Below, in pieces: positions 11,703 to 24,300 of a stretch of 64,000 nt of DNA. Each line of letters begins with the position of its first letter. The first letter of the stretch is position 1. This DNA is from Amyelois transitella (taxonomy: Eukaryota; Arthropoda; Insecta; Lepidoptera; Pyralidae), in contig NC_083522.1 in NCBI RefSeq assembly GCF_032362555.1, forward strand, positions 9,264,501 to 9,328,500, in the 5' to 3' direction. The notes under the pieces were generated by a model. It was not told the DNA's origin, made no database searches, and saw only the letters and a program-made list of their open reading frames with translations. The translations under genes were made by a program, and so were the position numbers.

Positions 11703-11767
11703 CTTACGCGTATATATGTACACAGGCGTGGAGCAGCCGCTGCGGCTCAGAGCGCAGCGGCAGGACA

Positions 11768-12634
11768 TCATTGACTCTTCAGCTCCTTACCAATAGTGTA
11801 AGAGACAAGACGTGCCCAGTCAATCTTGCTCCGGGTTACAGGCAGTTGTCGCCGCAGCGCTTTGAAAGTTGTATCGCTCATTGTCTTGTAGTTATCAGAA
11901 ATTGCAGTCTGATACGCGTTTTCGGCATCGCGAACTAATCGCACAAATTCTTTAGCAGTTGCTACCTCACCGATAGCAACTAAGGGTGCACGAACCTCTT
12001 TGGAGCTAACCAATTGCACATTTCCATCTTCATAATAATGAACCTGCACGCGAAGCATTCCACGAAGCTCAGCAGGCCCAGCGCCCACGGTTAGCGACCA
12101 CACTGAGCGCCATCGACCATTCCAATAATTCTTCGGCTGGAATTGATGATCTTCAATACACGCGGTGAGTGTCACGGCACCAGATTCTAAAGCTCGTCCC
12201 ACCACTAAGCTAGCCCCGTGTTTGTAGTGTGCGGCCACGTACGCCGTGAGTTCGTCATCGAGCGCAGAACGCCAGGGCTCCGCCACTCTGTCCGGTTCAT
12301 ACGGTTCGTATTCCGATGCTTCTTTACGTAAATGGTCATACTTGAATAACCGTTTTGAACGGGGATCGAAGAATCTACCGCCACCGAGTTCATTGTGGTC
12401 GGTAATTAGAGTATGGAGTTCCGAGCCTTCGAGGCGAACGGGCGTGAGCTGATCCTTGTTGTATTGCGCAAAAGCCCCGCTAGCGCCTTCTTTTAGAAGG
12501 GTATCATTATTTAGGAGAACCCTGACATCGTTGAACACTTCATTGAATTCACCTGGAGGCGAATGAAGAATAAAATCCGAAACAATTCTAACTTTTTCCT
12601 GATCACTTATCACTTCGTCACCGTCCGCCGCCAT
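11768..12634 (-). CDS. cpa: F-actin-capping protein subunit alpha
   Basis: Caps actin filament barbed ends as a heterodimer with the beta subunit, in the cytoplasm. A single uninterrupted ORF of 288 codons, the usual family length (about 286). Recognised from [19 protein letters not shown] near the N-terminus, the central [10 protein letters not shown] and [16 protein letters not shown], and the C-terminal [19 protein letters not shown] with [19 protein letters not shown] chose the ATG at 12634 because it has A at -3 and G at +4. The frame stays open six codons upstream, but only with a TTG. The C-terminal amphipathic helix that contacts actin is intact. It lies head-to-head with the complex I gene starting at 13035. 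Confidence 0.97.
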   Translation of the reverse strand: MAADGDEVISDQEKVRIVSDFILHSPPGEFNEVFNDVRVLLNNDTLLKEGASGAFAQYNKDQLTPVRLEGSELHTLITDHNELGGGRFFDPRSKRLFKYDHLRKEASEYEPYEPDRVAEPWRSALDDELTAYVAAHYKHGASLVVGRALESGAVTLTACIEDHQFQPKNYWNGRWRSVWSLTVGAGPAELRGMLRVQVHYYEDGNVQLVSSKEVRAPLVAIGEVATAKEFVRLVRDAENAYQTAISDNYKTMSDTTFKALRRQLPVTRSKIDWARLVSYTIGKELKSQ

Positions 12635-13034
12635 TTTTAACACTTTTGACAATAATGACGGATTGACGGATGTGCAAAAAATGTCGCGCTTGTCGTCTGC
12701 GTTCAGAAAATTACAAATTGTTGAAAAATAGTATTAAACCTTGTACAAAAGTACGTTAATAAAATCTTGTTTATTAAATTCTGTCTTGTTTCGGATATTT
12801 TTTTTTTTATTTTAAGCTTCTTGAGACGTTTAACAGATGCTTATTGCGTTATTTTAAAATGCTACAATAAATTCATAATTCGGTCTTTGTGACAACGGAG
12901 TTCAACAAAATTCTCTTGCCTAGTTAGACAAAATACAAAATTCATTTGATTGACTTTGACATTAATTAATTCTCAAAAAAAATAGTGTTGTGTAACAAGG
13001 ATTCTTCGATAGACCCAAGAAAATATTTAACACA
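12635..13034. promoter_or_regulatory. Shared bidirectional promoter region
   Basis: The 400 bp between the divergent start codons of the capping-protein and NDUFA11 genes must hold both transcription starts. I see no TATA box placed convincingly for either gene. Confidence 0.6.
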
Positions 13035-14224
13035 ATGTTGAGCTACAAATACTACGACACTCCCGAAGGGAGTGATATTTTCAAGAAGACTTTTGTTACT
13101 TCAAAATATGCGGCCTTATCTGGAATTGCCTACGCTTCATTCGATGTGCTTATGTTTTCTCATCCGACTGGTATCTTAAACACTTTAGGCCGCTATGCCT
13201 ATATTGTGGGGCCAATGATGGGTATGGCAACAGCATTTACTGTAACTGCTAATGCAGCCCAAAATATAAGAGGCAAGAATGATAAAATCAATTATTTCCT
13301 TGGTGGTGTCGCCGCTGGCTCAATCTTTGGAGCCTGGCAAAGAAGTGTGACCGTAGGAGTACCAGCAGCCGTAGTCCTGGGTGTGGCAGCCGTCATCAAG
13401 AAGACGGGTGTCGACGAAGGCTGGACATTCTTCCCACAGATCACCCATGCCACCAAAACAATTCAGTCTGTGAGACATGATTGGACACTAGTCAAGGATT
13501 TGGAAGACTACAAGAATTTTACTACTGGTATTTAAATTTTCTTATTCATAAATATAATAAATAACAGGCATTCCAAGGGTTCTAATCTACTAATACCATT
13601 TTACCATGCCACATTGACATGTGGTTCCCGGCACCAATACAAAAAAGAATAGGGCCACTTCATCTCTTTTCCATGTATGTCGTAAAGTAAAAGGCGACTA
13701 AGGGATAGGCTTACAAACTTGGGATTCTTTTTTAGGTGATGGGCTAGCAACCTGTCACTATTTGAATCTCAGTTCTATCATTAAGCCAAATAGCTGCCAT
13801 TCAGTCTTTTCAAGGCTGTTGGCTCTGTCTACCCCACAAGGGATATAGACGTGACTATATGTATGTATGTATGTAATACCATTTTCTAATGATTTTTATT
13901 CTGTGTAACAATAATATGTATCTACATGAATTTGATATTAAACATCCCAATCCCTGACTCATGAATTGGGAAGAGCCATGGGTTAATTGATGCTCTTTGT
14001 ATTTAATGGTGAAGGGAAATATTGAGGAAACCTGCATATCTGGATGATTATCATGATCCAATGTGGTACTGGTTCTGTTGCAAGGTTGCAAAAGCTAGAC
14101 CTAGGATCATAATCACATGTAGACCTCCAGAGAGGTGGGTGGAGTTGCTACCACAACTAACAGTAGAAGTACAATGATATTCTGTCAACTAATTTTTTTT
14201 CCTTTTGTTTCAGGTTCAAAGTAA
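13035..14224 (+). CDS. NDUFA11: NADH dehydrogenase (complex I) subunit NDUFA11 / B14.7
   Basis: Accessory membrane subunit of mitochondrial complex I with a Tim17/22/23-like four-helix fold. The main exon 13035-13527 encodes almost the whole protein: MLSYKYYDTPEGSDIFKKTF, then small-residue-rich hydrophobic segments (for example YIVGPMMGMATAFTVTANAA and GGVAAGSIFGAW). It can be read two ways at its end. Read straight through, it stops at 13535 (FTTGI, 166 aa). With the donor CTACTG/GTATTT joined to a strong acceptor (long T tract, TTTCAG) at 14214, it ends FTTGSK at 14224. Both versions have an AATAAA downstream. I favour the spliced form because of the acceptor quality. The intron carries one family A copy. 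Promoter shared with the capping-protein gene. Confidence 0.93.
13617..13875 (+). mobile_element. Family A repeat, full length
   Basis: From GTGGTTCCCGGCACC to (TATG)n. Lies in the NDUFA11 intron or, if the intron is retained, just past the first stop. Confidence 0.85.
13925..14110 (+). mobile_element. Family B SINE, degenerate
   Basis: GAAACCTGCATATCTGGATGA and ATCATGATCCAATGTGG-type wording match the family B centre; both ends are eroded. Confidence 0.45.
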
Positions 14225-14290
14225 TTCAAGCAGAATTGTGGAATGTAGTGTACATAATCAATTTGTAATTAATTTTTATTTAAGTGTTAC

Positions 14291-14296
14291 AATAAA
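14291..14296 (+). terminator. Poly(A) signal AATAAA of the spliced NDUFA11 form
   Basis: Lies 67 bp after the stop in the second exon. Confidence 0.55.
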
Positions 14297-14399
14297 TATA
14301 AACAAAATTCAGGTTTCATATGATTTATATTGACATACATACCACAAATGCAGTTGACATTGACTCCATAATATCTATACACACATACATATTACCTAT

Positions 14400-14660
14400 A
14401 ACATACATACATATAGTCACGTCTATATCCCTTGCGGGGTAGACAGAGCCAAACAGTCTTGAAAAGACTGAATGGCCACGTTCAGCTATTTGGCCTAGTG
14501 ATAGAATTGAGATCTAAATAGTGATAGGTTACTAGCCCATCGCCTATAAAAGAATCCCAAGTTTGTAAGCCTATCCCTTAGTCGCCTTTTACGACATCAA
14601 TGGAAAAGAGATGGAGTGGTCCTATTCTTTTTTGTATTTATGCTGGGAACCACACGGCAT
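14400..14660 (-). mobile_element. Family A repeat, full length
   Basis: Minus copy, complete. Abuts a second minus copy at 14661. Confidence 0.85.
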
Positions 14661-14905
14661 TATCTATTATCACGTCTATATCCTTTGTGGGGTAGACAGA
14701 GCCAACAGTCTTGAAAAGACTGATATGACACATTCAGCTGTTTGGCTTAACCATAGAATTGAGATTTAAATAGTGACAGGTTGCTAGCCTATCGCCTAAA
14801 AGAAGAATCCCAAGTCCCTATCCCTTAGTCGCCTTTTACGACATCCACAGGAACAAGATGGTGTGATCCTTTTCTTTTTTATTGGTTCCGGAAGCCACAC
14901 GGTAC
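14661..14905 (-). mobile_element. Family A repeat, full length, abutting
   Basis: Second minus copy directly next to the previous one and more diverged (TTGGTTCCGGAAGCCACACGG head). Confidence 0.8.
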
Positions 14906-15533
14906 TATATTTATACTCCAAATAATATTATGGTTTTGCTGGGTTTCGCCCACACCAACTCCTGATGCTGGTGGGGCAGAACATCTTGCCATACATCAAA
15001 AGAAGGAGTACCCTTAGAAGATTTGGGAGGTTAAAAACATACTAAAAATAAAAGATAAAATTGGTGTTAACTTTTATTTCTTACAACTAAAAAACAAATT
15101 AAGCGACTTACAACAAAATGCTAAAATTAAATGTTAAATCAGAGCTAGCATCGCAGTTAACAAAATACAATTAAAATATAAATATTCAAGCAAAACTGAT
15201 CGCATCAGGAATGAAAATAATTTTAAATTAAAAAAAGTATTTTTAGAATATTCCTACTTGATGCAATATGGCATGCTGTTTGGTCCAAAAAATTACTGAT
15301 TCGTCATAGTTAATTACCTTATGCACTGCTAAAAAAATTATTTTTGGGTTCAATGGTTAAAGATTTTGTTATAGTTTGTTGAGTCAAAGACTTATGATCT
15401 AACTTGACCACACGAGTTAACTCCAAACTGTTAACTTCCTATCCTCATTTTTACAAAAAATAAGACATTTTGTAGCAAAACTAATTAATTATCAATTAAA
15501 TTTGCAAGGGTTGTCATGTTTAAACAGATTTTT

Positions 15534-15539
15534 TTTATT
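15534..15539 (-). terminator. Possible poly(A) signal for the small ORF
   Basis: Minus-strand AATAAA about 68 bp beyond the stop of the ORF at 15607. Another lies at 15073-15078. Confidence 0.25.
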
Positions 15540-15606
15540 CCTACTCAGTGTTGCTATATCTAAAACACAAATCAATAAATAACTCCCAGAACAATCTTAA
15601 ATGCGT

Positions 15607-15846
15607 TTAAAATCTACTTCGACCACACAACACCAGTGCAAATATTATTCTATCATACCCCAACTTCAAGAGAAAGTTGGTAATTATAGCTAATTTTGTT
15701 ATATTAACATTGAGCCGGTTACACACCCGGTCAATAGTAGGCCTCAGCGTTCGCCATACCGTCAAAACAGTACCTGCGAAGGCTAAGAACACCATACATT
15801 GGCCCAGTGTGTACGCAACTTTACAACTTTTTGAAACACTTGACAT
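15607..15846 (-). CDS. Unrecognised small membrane protein ORF (79 aa)
   Basis: I do not recognise this protein. The ATG has A at -3. Two hydrophobic segments are visible, roughly residues 11-32 (GQCMVFLAFAGTVLTVW) and residues 52-74 (LAIITNFLLKLGYDRIIFAL), with a basic/polar stretch between (RTLRPTIDRVCNRLN). Local base composition is less AT-rich than the flanks and no repeat family overlaps it. A poly(A) signal follows. It could equally be a chance ORF in intergenic DNA. Confidence 0.3.
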   Translation of the reverse strand: MSSVSKSCKVAYTLGQCMVFLAFAGTVLTVWRTLRPTIDRVCNRLNVNITKLAIITNFLLKLGYDRIIFALVLCGRSRF

Positions 15847-15849
15847 TTT

Positions 15850-17850
15850 CCGAGTTATGGGGTATGTAACGTCATAAAATGAAGGTATAAGGTATAATAG
15901 TAGACGGCGGAAGTTACACTCAAAGCCTTGTCACCGTCAAAAGAACTGAAAAATTATCAGTACTAAATAAATGTTTGACCAATAACAATACTGTATTCCC
16001 AAGTGCGGACATCTTGTAGCATTTTGGAATAATCCTACCATCTCATCGTACCTACCATCTTACACTCATAAGTAGTGGCGTTTTCATGTACAGTAAACCT
16101 CAGATAAAGTAACACGCATGGAACTTTATGACGCGGTAATAGAGGCGAATTTTCGGTGAATTTGATATGCTGTTGACTGTACGTCATGTTAACAACTCAT
16201 CCTCCCTTTCCTGAATAACAAAGCTTTAATACACCTTTGTGTTTTTTTTTTATTTACAATAATGTTATGTACTCCCTTATAACTTTGTCAAGCGTTAAAA
16301 GCTGCCTTGAAGACTTACCACCAATGGGTTAGTTCTCTCTAGTAAATTGGATACAGTAAAAACAATTTTACACACTTTTAACTTTCGATTTTAATATAAA
16401 CTGCCTTGTTATCTGTACTTATCAACGCAAATACCGATATTTACCCTAATAAGTATCTGTATTTGACTTTAACGGTACCACCGGTACTCGACTTAAATGT
16501 ATCGGTACTTGGCGTAAAAATGCCCTTACGTAAATTTAAAATTACCGGTACTTTCGACAGCGTTTATTAGAAACCCCGAAGGAATCCAGACTAGATCATA
16601 AAAGTATTTAGAAAAAACATCGAAAATTTGGCTTAAGCAGACTTAATATTGAATGGACAGACCCATAAAAATCTTGGGTAGCATTATGAGCAAACATTCT
16701 TTTCAACATTGATTTTTGGGGCATTATTAGTTAATTCACTTCCGACTTAGTAAATAACACTATACTTTATATGAACATGTTTGTCGAAAGTTTTACCAAT
16801 TCAAACGCCAAAACATTTGGACTAAAATTTAAAATAATTATTATTATATAGGAAGTCAAAATTTGGCACAAATAAAACACTTACATTATAAAATTCGTCG
16901 TTAACGCCCAACAAAAAAAGAAGTAATTCTTTTTACAAATTTTAAAAGAATTGTACACCAATAAATTAAATATAGAATGTCACATAAAGATATTATTTTG
17001 TGGTCCATATTGGCGTGTAAAATTTATTCCCATAATACGGAATAAATTTAGTTTTTCAGCATAAAACGTTTTACATAATGAAAAGTTGTGAAAAACCATG
17101 ATTATGCCAAAAAAACGATATGCAATCTTCATAATGTTATATTAAAGGTTTAGGACCTAATATGGACACTTTCAATACACATTAGTAAAACATTTTTTCC
17201 CTAAAAAATTCAACAATTCAAATTAAAAACATTTTGGGATAAAATAAATAAAAATGCCTATGCAAATTTTCCAACCAGTTTTAAACATTGTTAAGTATAA
17301 GAGGAATATTTTTTAATAACTACATATTTTAACCAAATTTATTAAAATCTGTATGTAAATCTTTAATATCCTGTTCAGTACTTTCTAAATTAAATATAAC
17401 ATACTCAAATAATTTCAAATGTTTAACATCAAGATATAAAGTAAGTATACACTGAGGCGAAGCAATACGTATTTTGATATAAATAAATCACCGTATAAGT
17501 TATTATCAATCATTAATGAGAGGCGTCGTGATATCAAGAAACATATGGCACAATCTCTTGTGGACTTAGTAAGAGGGCGACTAAAGGGCACAATCACAAG
17601 CTAGGGGCGCACCAAAAAAATATGCCAAATCTATTTACAAAACGATACATAATAGGTCAATAAAGTCGTCAATAAGTAGTATTCACGAATTTTTTTTTTC
17701 AATTGCATTAGTGCCATCGCGTTACCGCTAGATGGCGCTGATCAAATCACATACAAATTCGCGTTTACTTTCTCGACGCGTTTGATCGAGTAATAGACGA
17801 TAGATGTAGACAATGTGCATTAGTCCACGATTTAGATTTAAGAGATCTAT
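15850..17850. other. AT-rich intergenic DNA, no gene seen
   Basis: No exon, repeat family or structured motif recognised between the small ORF and the family C repeat downstream of RIC3. Confidence 0.4.
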
Positions 17851-17852
17851 AT

Positions 17853-18020
17853 TTGTAAATTGACGTCCGATGAAAATGCTGCAGTGAAGTTTGTTCCGCC
17901 GCTTCTTCTACACATGCGCTTTGGAAGCGGTAGTAGTTATAATTAGATTTAAGTTATGTGACGTCAATAAGTCATACCTTGTATCCAATTTTGAAAATAA
18001 ATCTATTTATTCTATTCTAA
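17853..18020 (+). repeat. Family C interspersed repeat
   Basis: TTGACGTCCGATGAAAATGC at the start, GGAAGCGGTAGTAGTT in the middle, and an AATAAATCTATTTATTCTAT end. Its end holds the nearest antisense poly(A) signal for RIC3. Confidence 0.7.
18006..18011 (-). terminator. Probable RIC3 poly(A) signal inside a repeat
   Basis: Minus-strand AATAAA about 325 bp past the RIC3 stop codon, at the tail of a family C repeat. Confidence 0.4.
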
Positions 18021-18334
18021 TACTCGCACTAACACCTCTAGTCAATATATCGTTGAACTGACGAGTTAACATGAAAATAATATATAAGAGTATGTGGGGA
18101 CAGTGGCAACAATGTCTGCTTTCAGAGTTACTGAGGACACGCCAAAATATAAACGCCTTTTCTGTGTCTAAGAAAATGCTGAACATAATAGCGGCTCCGT
18201 TGTACATTATTCTACAATCCGCGAAACTTTGCTTGCGCGTTTTAGGATTTTTTTCGTTGCTGTCACACCGTAGAGATGGCGCCACTGTATGTATAAAAAT
18301 TCACAACGCCATATATGTATAAGTACTATCAGTC

Positions 18335-21300
18335 CTAACCCTGTTTCGGTTTATTCTCCACTTTTTGGGGTTCCACCTCTTCTTCTTCCTCGTCTTCCTC
18401 AACTTCTTCCTCTATTTCCTCGATCTCTATCTCTTCTTCCACCTCCTCGTCTGATAGTTCCTCCTCTTTCTGTGAACATCAATTATCTATCAATTCCACT
18501 ATTAAGGCTAGCTGAACGTAAAACAATGAAATTTCTGACGCACAAAATAACATACGTAATTAAAAAAATATTTTTCAAAAGATGTAGTTACTTTATTGCA
18601 TATCTAACAGTGATGTACTACTCTGTCAAGAAAGTAGCAGGAAAAGATCAATAATACACAAACTGTTTGTTATTCATCCAAATTTATTTTATCACCTTCA
18701 AAATATGCTCCTTTAGAAACGATACACTTACGCCAACGAATAATCCAATCATCAAAACATTTTTTAAACGCTGTTTCCGGAATTGAGGTCAGTTCTCGCC
18801 GCGAATTCTCTTTTATGTCTTCTACCGATTGAAAACGGGTGCCACGAAGTGGTAATTTGAGTTTAGGAAAAAGAAAAAAGTCGGCTGGAGCCATATCTGG
18901 TGAATATGGTGGTTGCTCGATGGTATTTGTTGAGTGTTTGGTTAAAAATTCGTTCACAATGATGGCCTTGTGCGAAGGTGCATTATCATGGTGCAAAATC
19001 CAAGAATTTTCTTTCCACAAATCTGGCCTTTTTCGTCGGATTTGCTCTCTTAAACGCCGCATAACACTCAAATAATATTCCTTATTTACCGTTTGACCTT
19101 CCGGCAAGAATTCCGAGTGCACAACACCGCGATAGTCAAAGAAAACAGTCAACATGACTTTGACTTTTGAACGACTTTGGCGTGGTTTTTTCGGTTTCGG
19201 TTCAGTTGGAAGGCGCCACTCCGAAGCTTGTTGACTAGTTTGCATGTCAAACTCGTAAACCCACGTCTCGTCACCAGTAACAATGCGTTTCATGAATGTT
19301 GGGTCGGAATTGACTCGTTCTAGCATGTCCTCAGCGACTCTCATGCGATTGAGTTTTTGAAAAAAATTCAGGTCTTTTGGGACTAGCCGAGCGGCAACAT
19401 GTTTCATACCCAAATTATTAGTTAAAATGGTACGGATCGACTCGTGAGATACAGAAAGTTCGGTGGCTATCTCTCTCAAAGTTGAATGAGGATTTTCAGT
19501 CACTATTTCCTTCACTTTTGCGATGTTAACTTCAGTTGCAGACGTTGATGGCCTACCAGAGCGAGGCAAATCTTCCATCACATCTCGACCGCTTTTGAAC
19601 GCTTTGTACCACTCATAAGCACGAGTTTTTGATAAAGTCGATTCACCGTAAGCCTTCTGTAACATTTTCAGTGACTCCGAACACGATATTCCATTGGCAA
19701 TGCAAAATTTAAGACAAACTCTTTGTTCGATGTTTTTATCCATTATGAAATTAGCAATACACACTAGATATGATATAACTAAAAATAGCACTGTATTTAA
19801 TGTAAACAACAGATGCAATTCAAACTCCGCGCCAAAATGGAAAACAGTTGTGCCAATCTAACAACAACAAAAAAAACAAAAATTTGAATTTGGAACCATA
19901 AATAAATAATCCATTCCCGATACTTTTCTGACTGAATGTATATATGTATGATCTAGTAGTGGTGTCAGCGCGGGTGCAGTCGCGGGTAACAGCTTACATA
20001 CATACATAAAATCACGCCTCTTTCCCGGAGGGGTAGGCAGAGACTACCTCTTTCCACTTACAAGTTGAATCTCACTTATAAGCCTATCCCTTAGTCGCTT
20101 TTTACGAGATCCGTGGGATATATCGGAGTGGTGATTCTAAGGTCCACACACCACCACATTTTATTGAACCAAAATAATGTTTACCTCTGCCTCTGCAGGC
20201 TGAGTAAGTCCACTTGCCGTGGTGAAATCGTCCAAAGTTGATTCTGAAACAGGCAATGATGAAATATATATAATCATATCTTTATATCACATTTGTAAAT
20301 TGACGTAAGGTGAAAATGCTGCAGTGTAGTTTGTTCTGCTGCTTCTTCTACACGTGCGCTTTGGAATCGGTAGTAGTTATAATGTTGAGTTGGCTCTGTC
20401 TACCCCGCAAGGGATATAGACGTGATTATATATCTTACCTAATCTTATTCAAAGGCAATATCGAAAATATTCTTTTAGGGACGACAGACGTAATTAATGT
20501 ATGAAAGAGGGAAAGAGGCGTGATTTTATGTATGTATGTATATGTGCGTAATTAATGTACCTATGTTGGAAGAGATCCCTTTATGGGATAAGTCCGCCAT
20601 TGCTAGTGATTTGTTTATTTTATAACTTTGTACTATTTTCTTGTTACTGTGTAAATTTCTATGCAATGAAGATATTACAAACAAACATACATGTATGTAG
20701 AAAAAAATATATATATATAATACCTGCTTCCCTTTCAGGCGTGTCTCTGGGCGTATCCTGAATAAGAGACAGAGTCATTTTACCGCTCACCACCATCTGA
20801 GGATATGAGAACAATAAGTTATGTAGACATTGGTCTATGGATAAATGTTATTTTGCAATAGGAGAAATTACATTTATCATGTAAATACTAGTTGAGCCCG
20901 CGACTTCGGCCGCGTGGAATAGTTATTTTGGGCATCGTGGAAGCCCTCAAGGATGAATAATTTTCCCCGTTTTTTTTTTCACATTTTCCAATATTTTTTT
21001 GCTCCTTATAGTAACAGCGTAATGTTATATATATGTATAGCCTAAAGCCTTCCTCGATAAATGATCTATTCAACGCAAAAACCAGTAGTTCCTGAGATTA
21101 ACGCGTTCAAACAAACAAACTCTTCAGCTTTATAATATTAGTATAGATATCTGAACACAAATTCGGAGGTATTTTCGCAACTACGCCTTTTAATCATAGA
21201 AATGGGTATATTATAAGACTATAAAATATATATTTGTGCCGTGTGGTTCCCGGCACCAATACAAAAAAGAATAGGACCACTCCATTTCTTTCCCATGGAT

Positions 21301-24300
21301 ATCGTAAAAGGCGACTAAGGGTTAGGCTTACATACTTGTGATTCTTTTTTTAGGCGATGGGCTAGCAACCTGTCACTATTTGGATCTCAATACCATCATT
21401 AAGCCGAGCAGCTGAATGTGGCCATTCAGTCTTTTCGGGACTATTGGCTCTGTCTACCCCATAAGGGATATAGACTTGACTATATGTACGTATGTATAAA
21501 ATAAATTTAGTTTCAACTCCTAAGCCACAGGTTCAAATCCCACCTCAGCCATGCACCAATGACTATTCACAAAGTTATGTACATTAGTTTGAATACTAAC
21601 CGATGCTCTTACGGTGAGGGAAAAACATCGTGAGGAAACCTGCACATTCAGGCAACTGGATGTGTAACCATGGATCCAATACGGAATAGGTTTACCTGCA
21701 AAGGTTACGGAGGTCAGATGGGAGTCGTTTCGTGTAAAAACCTGACTCACCCAATCCAGGATCCATGGTCAAAGGCATACCCCGAGCTCCTCTCCAGAGT
21801 GGTGAGGATGCAACCGGGACTTAAAAGCCAGGAGGAAGAATATATTTCGTTTCACAACATCTAAAACATTGGTGAATGAAGTAAATAAAACTAACCGGCG
21901 AATGCCTGGTGGGTTTTGGTCGCTCCGGTTCCTCGCGATCCTCGGCGAAGTCCGCCACCAGCACCCTGGACTGTTGGGGGATCTCCGTCTCCAGGAATAT
22001 GGACTTCACATCCTCAGCTTCGTGCTGTAACGGTTAATAGCAACAAACACGATTAAATGGCTCTATGAAAATACATAAGGGATTAGCTTATAAATTTAGG
22101 TTTCCTTTTAGGCGATGGGCTAGCAACCTGTAATTTTTTTAATCACAATTCTAACATTAAGCCAAATAGCTGAACGTGGCCATTAAGTCTTTTCAAGACT
22201 GTTGGCTCTGTCTACCCCGCAAGGGATATAGACGTGACCATATGTATGTATGTATATTTATTATTCTATAGTTATGTCAAACAGCTGAACATGGCCTATC
22301 AGTCTTTTCAAGACTGTTGGCACTGTCTACCCCGCAAGGGTAAACTATATAAAATATGTAGGTTTTAATGTATGCAACAAAATAGTATTGTGAACAAAAT
22401 ATGGTAATTATATGTAAGACAAAATTACATCAATCTATTTATAAACACTACAGGTATTAAACGCGCACGTAACGTAATTATAAATAGTGTAATGAAATGC
22501 GATAGTTTAAAATTAGTTAGAACATCACTGACCTCCTTATAAATATTAGGATTTTTTAAGGTTTACTTTGTTAGTAATTATAGACATGTTAGTACTAAAT
22601 AAAACTGCTCGGTGTAAGTATGACAGAAAAAAATATATTCAAAATATAAGTAATTATTCAAATATATTCTAAATAAACATAAATGTATATGTAAATATTT
22701 TAATTAAATGATAAAAGCAGTTTCATTTGTACTTTGTATGTATGCCGTAAATTAAATAAGGCTTGTTTAATAAATAGATTAAATAAGTAAGTTTCTATTA
22801 TATTTTATATATAATTTAGTTAACTTTCAAGTACGTACTAACAACATAAAAACAGATAGCAAATATATATTGATGTTTTAACAGCAATAGTATTTATGCT
22901 CTTTAAAATACATGCTTAATTGGTAGGAATCCTTTTTTAGGGATCCGTGGTAAACAAGGAACCCTTATAATTTCGCCATGTCTGTCTGTCTGTCCGCGGT
23001 TTTGCTCAGAAACTTTCAGTGTTAGAAATCTGTAATTTTGTATGGGTATGCATAATAATAATGGCAAAAAAAGCCTTAGAAAAAATTTTGTAAATTTTTT
23101 TTGTTTTTTTTTCTATTTTAGATATTTGTAAGTGTGAACATAGTTCACATTCGCAATTTTACGGAATCCTACAATGCTCTGTACAGACACGCAAGAGACC
23201 GATATTTGAAAAAGAAATGCTGTTTAATTTTTTTTCTTTGGACAATTAATTATTGAAACAAAAAATATACTGCAGTCTTTTTTTAAAATTTTGCAAGTAA
23301 AACTAGTAATACATACTTTTGAGCAAAAATTGACTATTAAACGTTGGAATGTTTGAGAAAATTGATAACAATGCAGTATAGAGGTATATCGAGAGTATAA
23401 TTCCTACCAGAAATTGAGCCTTATGTGTGAGTAATAAGATTAAAAAACAAACAAAAAACTATGTCAATCAACTTCTTATTATAATATATAAAAATTTATA
23501 AACAATAAGAAATAGTACGATTTACACACTTTATATGTGAAGATAAATATGTATAAGAAGTGACAGTTACAAAAGAAACTTTAAATAAAGTACAATGATG
23601 CTCAAAAGTCTTTACGGAAATAGGACCATGATATGCTAGTATTTCTGGCGATGAAATGACAGTAATATTTAATAGGTTTCAGACGACTACATTAAGAATG
23701 TTTAGATGTAAAAATGATTCAGAATGGTCAGTGGTAAACATGATTTAAAAAGGCCCAATATCCTTGTTAACAGCGCTGTTATAATTTTTGATTTATTAGC
23801 TTCGTTCGACGATCTACACTGATGGAATCGACTGATGATTAACTGATGACTGATATTAAAGGATCGGGCCGTGTAAAACCGGCGTTAGATGTCATATAGG
23901 GTTTGAACGATGTGCACAGTGCAGTGGGGGCTCACCGCGGGCCGGGGCGCAGCCAGGGGCGGCTCGGGGGGGGCCACGCGCCGCCACGGCCCCCCCGCCG
24001 CCGCCGCCGTCAGCTCCATCCCTACCACCTACATACGTATTCTGTTACTATACGGATCGTCTGTTTTCACGGTTCGCGTGAAAATTATCGGTATATTAAA
24101 TAAAATATTTTTAAATTTGTGAACATGAGTGTACATAATAGGACGCAAAACTTTTGACATAAAACCCGGACTAAGTCAAAACAAATAATGATTGTTAATC
24201 ATTATTTTTCTAGACTTAGTCCGGGTAGCATCCTCATATTTGTAGACCAGGGATCCACCTTTTGACCATAACCCAAAATTGGGTAATTCAGGTCTGACAC

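Noticed and set aside
12246..12452. Plus-strand 68-aa ORF
   Set aside because: Antisense shadow of the capping-protein gene.
23903..24122. Plus-strand Gly/Ala/Pro-rich ORFs
   Set aside because: Composition artefact of a GC-rich island that fits a minus-strand RIC3 cassette exon better.
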